Assembly (NCBI RefSeq): GCF_000425205.1 | Contig: NZ_AULI01000001.1 | Coordinates: 310,001 to 374,000 of the forward strand | DNA: 64,000 nucleotides | Direction: 5' to 3' | DNA from: Pontibacillus halophilus JSM 076056 = DSM 19796 | Lineage (GTDB): Bacteria; Bacillota; Bacilli; Bacillales; BH030062 | Shown: positions 58,483-64,000 of the stretch, in pieces | How positions within the stretch are numbered: the stretch's first letter is position 1 | Layout: each line of letters starts with the position of its first letter | The notes under the pieces: model-generated | Told to the model about the DNA's origin: nothing | The model's input: the letters and a program-made list of their open reading frames with translations, nothing else | Database searches by the model: none | Made by a program: the position numbers and the translations under genes

Positions 58483-59438
58483 GTAGATAATGAAACTTCT
58501 TGTACACCCTCTTGCAACTTCCGTCCTAAATACAAGGCTAATTCAAGCATCCCGTATCGGTCTGCCTTAGATTCAGCATCTGAATTGTAGTTTGTATTCG
58601 TATTTACATCGTACGTATAGAATGTGCCATGCACGTCTTTTATACACTCAATCCCAGCTACTTTAATCTCATTGTGCCGAAGAAACGATTCGTACTGACG
58701 AAGGATGTTGTCATCAAATTCCGGTAGAATGGTGAATTTAGCCTGGTCCTCCGGTTGTTCCCCAGCCGGACAGTACAGGTCTTCAATTGAACATGCATCC
58801 GCAGGGCATAGTTCAAACCCTTCAGAAGTGTCGACTCGAACGGTATAGACGTACTGTCCGTTAACGAATTCTGAACGATAAATGTATGGTTCAGGCGCTT
58901 GAATGTACTGTTGTATAAGTGTGATTCCATCCACCGGCTCTTCAAATTCTGGTCCATCCACATAGTCCTTTAACGCCTCAATCGAGTGAAACAATTGAAC
59001 GCCTTGCCCTTTACCAGCTCGGTTGTGCTTCGTTATAAACGGTGTTTCCAGAAACTTCTCTGCCGCCTCCACGATTTGTTCTTTCCCAACTGCAACTGTT
59101 GTTTTAGGAGTTCGAATGCCTGATTGGTTTAGAGCCATGTACTGGTTCACCTTGCTTACTTCTAATCTTAGCGCACGACTCCCATTAATCACTGTACGCC
59201 CATGACGTTCGAGCCAAGCGATAACTGCTTCAGCGAACTCTGGTGCATAACGGTGGTTACGTGTATGGGAAGAGGCACTCATCCGATTATAGAAGACCCC
59301 CTCAGGTGGTTCCTCGTTCAAATCAAGAATCCCTTCCCCTAAATGCCAACTTTCATAAAGAAGGTCTAATTCCTCTAGACGATTTGTTAAATGGCTGGTC
59401 CACTCATCATTCTCATGGATGATATAAATTTTCGACAT
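58470..59438 (-). CDS. ATP-grasp ligase, RimK-like
   Basis: 322 residues. ATP-grasp features include 'VSKVNQYMALNQSGIRTPKT' near 100, the Lys region 'PFITKHNRAGKGQGVQLF' near 135-150, 'TLIQQYIQAPEPYIYRSEFV', and the metal-binding end 'TYDVNTNTNYNSDAES' near 285. Enzymes of this fold join a carboxylate to an amine or thiol using ATP. The substrate is unknown. It begins 20 bases after the flavin monooxygenase and so belongs to the SAM-riboswitch operon. ATG 59438 has GAGGAG eight bases upstream. Confidence 0.82.
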   Translation of the reverse strand: MSKIYIIHENDEWTSHLTNRLEELDLLYESWHLGEGILDLNEEPPEGVFYNRMSASSHTRNHRYAPEFAEAVIAWLERHGRTVINGSRALRLEVSKVNQYMALNQSGIRTPKTTVAVGKEQIVEAAEKFLETPFITKHNRAGKGQGVQLFHSIEALKDYVDGPEFEEPVDGITLIQQYIQAPEPYIYRSEFVNGQYVYTVRVDTSEGFELCPADACSIEDLYCPAGEQPEDQAKFTILPEFDDNILRQYESFLRHNEIKVAGIECIKDVHGTFYTYDVNTNTNYNSDAESKADRYGMLELALYLGRKLQEGVQEVSLSTKKG

Positions 59439-59458
59439 TGGATTCACTCCTCATCACA

Positions 59459-60508
59459 TTAATTAGGTATCGATGCTCGCTTTTCTTCTACTATTGGCAT
59501 GACTTGTTTCGCAAATCGTTCCATCTCTTCATATTGAGGAGAGAACTGGAGCAACAGCAAATCAACACCCGCTTGTTCATAAGATAAGATTCGCGCTGCA
59601 ATTTGTTCGGGCGTACCAATTAAATGAGGCCGTAGCCCACGGTTTGATACGGAGTAATCCAGTCGTTCAACTTGTTGTTCTAATTGCGACTTCGTAACGA
59701 ATTGCTCGTAGCTTGAGTACGCAGATGAGTCCTTCACATCTGTGATGCGATTTACCTCTTCTAATGCTTCTTCTTTTGTATCCCGGCATACAACAAAGGC
59801 TGCCATCCCAAATTGCTTGAAAGGAGCAAGTCCTGCATCCTCACGTCGGTTCTTCATATCAACAATCTTCTCTTTGATTTCTTCAACCCTGCCGCCATGC
59901 ATGACATAAGCATCGCAATGGTGAACAATGGCGTCTTTCGCTCTTCTGCTCTCCCCTCCAGCGTAAAGAGTAGGATTGGGTTGTTGCACGGGTTTTGGAT
60001 TTAGCACCGTTTGGTTTGCTTCGTAGTAAGAACCATGAAATGAGAACGATTGTTTCGTCCAAAGACCCTTTAATACATGAATAAACTCCTCTGTCCGATC
60101 GTATCGCTCATCGTGAGCTGTAAATTCTGCCCCATATTGCTTTGCTTCTTCTTCCCACCATGAAGACACGACATTTAACGTGAATCTTCCTTCACTAATC
60201 TGATCGATATTCGCTGCCATCTTGGCGGTAATCGCTGGATTGTGGAAATTTGGACGAACAGCTGCCATAATCTCAATCTTCTCCGTTACGGCAGCAAGCG
60301 CGGCAGAGGTCGTCCAAGCATCCAACGTATCTGCCTCAGGGCCTTTGATATCGTTTAGGAATAGCTCTGCAACCAATGTGGTATGAAACCCCCACTCTTC
60401 TGCAGCTTGTACGAGTCGTTTGCTATAAGAAAACGACGCATCCATATTTTCTTGTTCTACATTCCGAAGCCATCCGCCAAAGACCGGTAACCAGAATCCA
60501 TATTTCAT
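59459..60508 (-). CDS. LLM-class flavin monooxygenase (SfnG/SsuD-like)
   Basis: 349 residues, luciferase-like TIM barrel: 'YGFWLPVFGGWLRNVEQ' at the start, 'NPAITAKMAANIDQISEGRF' near 95, 'NPTLYAGGESRRAKD' near 185 and 'HLIGTPEQIAARI' near 300. The pattern suits FMNH2-dependent alkanesulfonate or dimethylsulfone monooxygenases that release sulfite for sulfur scavenging. The SAM-I riboswitch upstream supports a sulfur role. A G-run GGGGGGGG serves as Shine-Dalgarno. Confidence 0.85.
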   Translation of the reverse strand: MKYGFWLPVFGGWLRNVEQENMDASFSYSKRLVQAAEEWGFHTTLVAELFLNDIKGPEADTLDAWTTSAALAAVTEKIEIMAAVRPNFHNPAITAKMAANIDQISEGRFTLNVVSSWWEEEAKQYGAEFTAHDERYDRTEEFIHVLKGLWTKQSFSFHGSYYEANQTVLNPKPVQQPNPTLYAGGESRRAKDAIVHHCDAYVMHGGRVEEIKEKIVDMKNRREDAGLAPFKQFGMAAFVVCRDTKEEALEEVNRITDVKDSSAYSSYEQFVTKSQLEQQVERLDYSVSNRGLRPHLIGTPEQIAARILSYEQAGVDLLLLQFSPQYEEMERFAKQVMPIVEEKRASIPN

Positions 60509-60536
60509 CCCTAGCCCCCCCCTTTAAATGCCTATT

Positions 60537-60579
60537 AAAAACGCCTCTCTCCTTCTTAGTTCGAAGAAAAGAGGCGTTC
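60537..60579 (-). terminator. Expression-platform terminator of the SAM riboswitch
   Basis: Minus strand AACGCCTCT pairs with AGAGGCGTT around a foldable loop, then a T-run, 29 bases before the monooxygenase start. Confidence 0.85.
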
Positions 60580-60594
60580 AGATTGAACAACACT

Positions 60595-60704
60595 CTTCTC
60601 ATCTTGTAAGCGACTAGTCGCACACAGGAATTGGCACGGTGTTCCATAGGAATCCGTTGCCGAGGTTTCAAAGGGCCATTCCCTCCACCTCTCTTGATAA
60701 GAAG
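60595..60704 (-). ncRNA. SAM-I (S-box) riboswitch
   Basis: On the minus strand the conserved core is present: CTTATCAAGAGAGGTGGAGGG, the GGCCC...TGAAACC segment and CGGCAAC (read in pieces from 60701 to about 60650). P1 is formed by CTTCTTATC (60696-60704) with GATGAGAAG (60595-60603). Binding of S-adenosylmethionine should favour the downstream terminator and switch off the monooxygenase/ATP-grasp operon. This fills most of the 314-base gap 60509-60822. Confidence 0.93.
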
Positions 60705-60789
60705 TTCGTACATTATACGTTAGGTTCTTTGATAGAAATCATACATATTGTTCAGAATTTTGTCAATCTTATAAGAGCTCTTATATAAA

Positions 60790-60820
60790 GAAACGCCTTC
60801 CCTATAAGAGGAAGGCGTTC
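60790..60820 (-). terminator. Terminator after second BCCT gene
   Basis: AACGCCTTCC pairs perfectly with GGAAGGCGTT; T-run on the minus-strand side. Confidence 0.85.
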
Positions 60821-60822
60821 GC

Positions 60823-62367
60823 TTATTGTGACATTTCATTATAAATTGCTCGTTCTCTTGGACGCTTTCGTTTCATTTGTTTCGCAGCTGTGGCACTATC
60901 TTGCCGTAGCGCTTTAAATAAGGAAACCGTCATTAAGATCATTATGAACGAGAACGGGAATGCTGCGGCGATTAGGGCGTTTTGAAGAGCCTGTAAGCCA
61001 CCAGTATAGAGCAAGATGGCCGCCATAGAAGATTGAGCAATTCCCCATGCAAACTTCACAGGTTTACCTGGATTCAATGAACCATTCGTACTCTGCATGC
61101 CCAGTACAAAGGTTGCAGAGTCAGCTGATGTTACGAAGAATGTTCCAATTAAACAAAGTGCAATAATAGCTGTCACGATGCCTAATGGGTAATTCTCAAG
61201 CACTCCGAATAAGGATTGTGATTTGTCTAGACCAGCAATATCAGCAAGTCCGTTCTGCTCTAGGTTAATCGCTGAAATCCCAAATGTTGAGAACCATAGA
61301 AAGCTTACAACAGCCGGAACGATTAATACGCCTGTTAAGAACTCACGAATCGTGCGTCCTCTTGAAACCCTAGCAATAAAGATTCCGACAAATGGTGACC
61401 ATGCAATCCACCAAGCCCAGTAGAAGACTGTCCAGTTTTGAATCCATTCTTGGCTGCTGTCGTTATTTGGAGCAAGACGGAAACTCATGTTAGGTAGATT
61501 CTGTAGATACCCACCAATAGAGTCAACGAAGGTATTCATAATATAAAGCGTCGGTCCAACTACAAGGGTAAAGCCAAGTAATAAGGTCGCTAAGATTAAG
61601 TTAGCATTACTTAAATATCGAATTCCTTTACTTAGACCTGTCCATGCAGAGAACATAAAGAGCACAGTAACGACTGCAATAATAATAAGTTGGACAGCAA
61701 ATGAATTTGGAATATCCGTTAAGTACGTAATACCACCATTAATTTGAGAAGCTCCAAATCCAAGCGTAGTCGCAACACCTACAACCGTTGCGAAGATTGC
61801 AATAATATCAATCACTTTACCTAGAGGACCTGAGAGCTTGTCCCCGAAGATTGGATAAAGCGTAGCACTAATAAGGCCCGGTGCTCCCCTTCTAAATTTA
61901 AAGTATGCAAGGGATAGCGCTACTAAAGCATAGATTGCCCACGCGTGGATCCCCCAATGGAAGAATGTAAATCTCATGGATTCACTAATCGCCTGAGGAG
62001 TCCCTGTTTCAGCCGTCGGTGCATTTGTAGCATAGTGAGAAATTGGCTCTGCAGTTCCCCAGAACACGAGACCTATTCCCATACCAGCACTGAACAGCAT
62101 CGCAAACCAAGTGCTCAGCGAATAGTCCGGTTCGTCGCTATCCTTTCCAAGCTTGATCTTTCCGTATGGACTGATAATAAGCATCAAACAGAATAAAACG
62201 ATCAGCGTAACGACTAATAAGTAATACCAACCAAAGTTTGTTCCAACAAAGGTTCGGATATTTCCAGTTAATGTTTCTAAATTCGCGGGAGCCGCAGTCC
62301 CCCAGATAACAGCAAGCGTACATAAGACGATTGCCGTCCAAAAAACAGATGTAACTTTGTTAGACAT
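60823..62367 (-). CDS. BCCT family compatible-solute transporter (second copy)
   Basis: 514 residues, 12 membrane helices, with the BCCT core '[20 protein letters not shown]' near 318-337 and '[19 protein letters not shown]' near 425, closer to the OpuD/BetP signature than the copy at 5704. It imports betaine-like osmoprotectants with Na+. AAAGGAGAG precedes the ATG. A SigB-like promoter lies about 90 bases upstream, consistent with general-stress or salt induction. Confidence 0.92.
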   Translation of the reverse strand: MSNKVTSVFWTAIVLCTLAVIWGTAAPANLETLTGNIRTFVGTNFGWYYLLVVTLIVLFCLMLIISPYGKIKLGKDSDEPDYSLSTWFAMLFSAGMGIGLVFWGTAEPISHYATNAPTAETGTPQAISESMRFTFFHWGIHAWAIYALVALSLAYFKFRRGAPGLISATLYPIFGDKLSGPLGKVIDIIAIFATVVGVATTLGFGASQINGGITYLTDIPNSFAVQLIIIAVVTVLFMFSAWTGLSKGIRYLSNANLILATLLLGFTLVVGPTLYIMNTFVDSIGGYLQNLPNMSFRLAPNNDSSQEWIQNWTVFYWAWWIAWSPFVGIFIARVSRGRTIREFLTGVLIVPAVVSFLWFSTFGISAINLEQNGLADIAGLDKSQSLFGVLENYPLGIVTAIIALCLIGTFFVTSADSATFVLGMQSTNGSLNPGKPVKFAWGIAQSSMAAILLYTGGLQALQNALIAAAFPFSFIMILMTVSLFKALRQDSATAAKQMKRKRPRERAIYNEMSQ

Positions 62368-62458
62368 CGCTCTCTCCTTTCCGTGTAATTGAAGAGGCTT
62401 TCCCCAAACACATTGACTTTTTAATACAAGTATGAAAACCGTATGTCATGGTTTCCCT

Positions 62459-62484
62459 ATACCCAACGCCCCACAGGAATAAAC
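62459..62484 (-). promoter_or_regulatory. SigB-type promoter of the second BCCT gene
   Basis: Minus-strand GTTTAT (62479-62484) and GGGTAT (62459-62464), 14 bases apart, fit the SigB consensus GTTTAA-N12-14-GGGTAT. The 62485-62639 stretch is AT-rich. It also holds the dyad AGGGT-AC-ACCCT (62583-62594), a possible operator of the SSS gene. Confidence 0.6.
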
Positions 62485-62639
62485 AAACCTACTAATATAA
62501 GTTAATTAATTTAATAAGCCTCACCGAGGAATAAAAATGATATTAATATTCTAGAAAAATGTTGCATGAAATTTCTACCACCAGGGTACACCCTCCTGTA
62601 AGATTCGTAATTTTCTTATAGATTGGGAGGAATTCTATT

Positions 62640-64000
62640 ATGCTGTCTATTGTTACATTTTTAATTTTCACAGTTGGGGTGTTTGTATTTACGTGGTATA
62701 AAGCTCGAAACGTAAATATGCAAAGTTCAGAAGGATACTTTCTAGGCGGGAGAAGTCTACCGGGCATTGTCATCGCCTGTTCGCTCGTTCTGACTAACTT
62801 ATCAACCGAGCAGATGGTTGGATTGAACGGACAAAGTTACATGTCTTCCATGACAGTTATGGCATGGGAAGTAACAGCACCGCTATCGTTAATCTTTCTT
62901 GCTTTTCTTTTCTTACCAAAGTATTTAAAGAGCGGCATTACGACAATTCCTGATTTTCTACAACAACGATTTGATCTTAGTACTCGTCAATTAATGTCCA
63001 TCCTATTTCTAATCGGCTATGCGTCTTCCTTTCTTCCGACGGTACTTTATTCAGGCGCTCTCGTGCTCGACCAAATCTTCAATGTATCCGAAACACTACA
63101 GCTTAGTGAATTTTGGACTATCTTCCTCATTGCTTTAGCGATAGGAGGAATTGGCTGCTTCTATATTATTTATGGCGGACTACGCGCGATTTCATTTGCA
63201 GACACTATTTATGGCATTGGACTTATATTAGGCGGAATTCTTATTCCATTCTTAGGCTTGTACCATCTTGGTGACGGAAGCTTATCTGTAGGGACAGACC
63301 GACTCCTACATACGAATACAGATAAATTAAATGCCATCGGAGGGCCTGGTTCGAATGTTCCGTGGCCAACAATCTTAACGGGGTTATTGTTTAATAATTT
63401 ATTCTACTGGTGTACAAACCAAGCTATTGTACAGCGTTCGCTAGGTGCGAAGAGCCTGGCAGAGGGGCAGAAAGGTGTACTCTTTGCTGGATTCTTTAAA
63501 GTATTTGGGGTCTTATACCTTGTTATTCCTGGGCTCATTGCATATGACCTTTATGGCGGCAACATCCCGAACGGAGACCAAGCTTACCCTCAGCTTGTAA
63601 TTGATGTCTTGCCGACCGCTTTATCTGGATTCTTCGCAGCCGTATTATTCGGCGCGATTATGAGTTCCTTTAACGGAGCATTAAATAGCTGCATCACACT
63701 CTTTACGCTTGATTTATACAAACCAATCTTCAAGCCAAATGCTTCAGATGACCAAATTGTTAAAGCAGGTCGAATCTTTGCTTTCTCCTTTGCTTTCTTA
63801 AGTATTATCATTACTCCTTTCGTATTGTTCGCAGGAGATGGACTCTACAATTACTTGCAAGAAATGTTCGGGTTTATTAACATTCCAATCCTCGGCGCCA
63901 TCGTCATTGGATTCTTTACGAAATATGTACCAGCAATAGCTCCAAAGATTGCAACCATCACCCATTTGATCCTTTATGGAGCATCCAAAGTTGTTCTAGG
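62640..64000 (+). CDS. Sodium:solute symporter (SSS family), N-terminal part
   Basis: An open frame of 453 codons from ATG 62640 to the window end without a stop. It is polytopic, with 'EGYFLGGRSLPGIVIACSLV' near 30-50 and 'ISFADTIYGIGLILGG' near 185, matching SLC5/SSS symporters (YidK-like, vertebrate SGLT fold). It uses the Na+ gradient to import a solute, often a sugar or sugar acid; the substrate is unknown. GGGAGG lies 9 bases before the ATG. The C-terminus is outside the window. Confidence 0.88.
   Translation, partial: MLSIVTFLIFTVGVFVFTWYKARNVNMQSSEGYFLGGRSLPGIVIACSLVLTNLSTEQMVGLNGQSYMSSMTVMAWEVTAPLSLIFLAFLFLPKYLKSGITTIPDFLQQRFDLSTRQLMSILFLIGYASSFLPTVLYSGALVLDQIFNVSETLQLSEFWTIFLIALAIGGIGCFYIIYGGLRAISFADTIYGIGLILGGILIPFLGLYHLGDGSLSVGTDRLLHTNTDKLNAIGGPGSNVPWPTILTGLLFNNLFYWCTNQAIVQRSLGAKSLAEGQKGVLFAGFFKVFGVLYLVIPGLIAYDLYGGNIPNGDQAYPQLVIDVLPTALSGFFAAVLFGAIMSSFNGALNSCITLFTLDLYKPIFKPNASDDQIVKAGRIFAFSFAFLSIIITPFVLFAGDGLYNYLQEMFGFINIPILGAIVIGFFTKYVPAIAPKIATITHLILYGASKVVL

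Overview
The window reads as chromosomal DNA of a low-to-moderate GC, endospore-forming Bacillaceae, probably a halophilic or marine type. The evidence for spores is a CotY/CotZ coat protein at 19321 and a cluster of GerP-like and Hsp20-like spore genes at 51.5-53.8 kb. The evidence for salt or osmotic stress is two BCCT compatible-solute transporters, a CPA-type cation/proton antiporter and an SSS sodium symporter. Gene order at nad/niaR/nifS, cssRS/htrB and sucrose genes resembles Bacillus subtilis. I cannot name the genus from sequence alone. No rRNA, tRNA, CRISPR, prophage or insertion sequence was seen. The first gene (AI-2E family exporter) and the last (SSS symporter) run off the window.

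Layout. 0-12 kb: transport and stress genes (brnQ behind a CodY-like site, antiporter, quinone-reductase-like MDR, BCCT, a WD40 protein, recQ) and a CstB-like persulfide dioxygenase behind two CsoR/CstR-type operators. 12-18 kb: a sucrose PTS locus on the minus strand (IIA, BglG/SacT antiterminator, IIBC, fructokinase, sucrose-6-phosphate hydrolase). It has two RAT/terminator modules, each behind a promoter with a cre site. 18-24 kb: a zinc-ribbon protein, GNAT, coat protein, a GC-rich dispersed repeat, thioesterase, ABC-F factor, CBS-GGDEF protein and a DJ-1 family protein. 24-29 kb: a secretion-stress module (CssS, CssR, HtrB-like protease, PrsA-like foldase). 29-34 kb: AGCS amino-acid symporter with a TnrA/GlnR box, FAD oxidoreductase, a small protein, MATE pump and MarR regulator.

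34-40 kb: the NAD synthesis locus, niaR-nifS divergent from nadB-nadC-nadA. 40-46 kb: an RND pump, a methionine gamma-lyase-like enzyme with a cre site in its leader, and an EAL c-di-GMP phosphodiesterase preceded by what I read as a c-di-GMP-II riboswitch plus terminator; then an SdpR/SdpI pair. 46-54 kb: DUF2642 protein and manganese catalase, a candidate ParB-binding parS site at 47948, an Old Yellow Enzyme, an asparagine synthetase and the spore cluster. 54-64 kb: OsmC protein, a helicase with a fused PD-(D/E)XK nuclease domain, YpmR/YpmS homologues, a SAM-I riboswitch operon (flavin monooxygenase and ATP-grasp enzyme), a second BCCT with a SigB-like promoter, and the SSS symporter.

The regulatory layer is the most informative part. 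Two metabolite riboswitches, two RAT antiterminators, several cre sites and palindromic operators can be read directly. The strongest observation is the proposed feedback loop in which a c-di-GMP-II aptamer competes with the terminator in front of a c-di-GMP phosphodiesterase.
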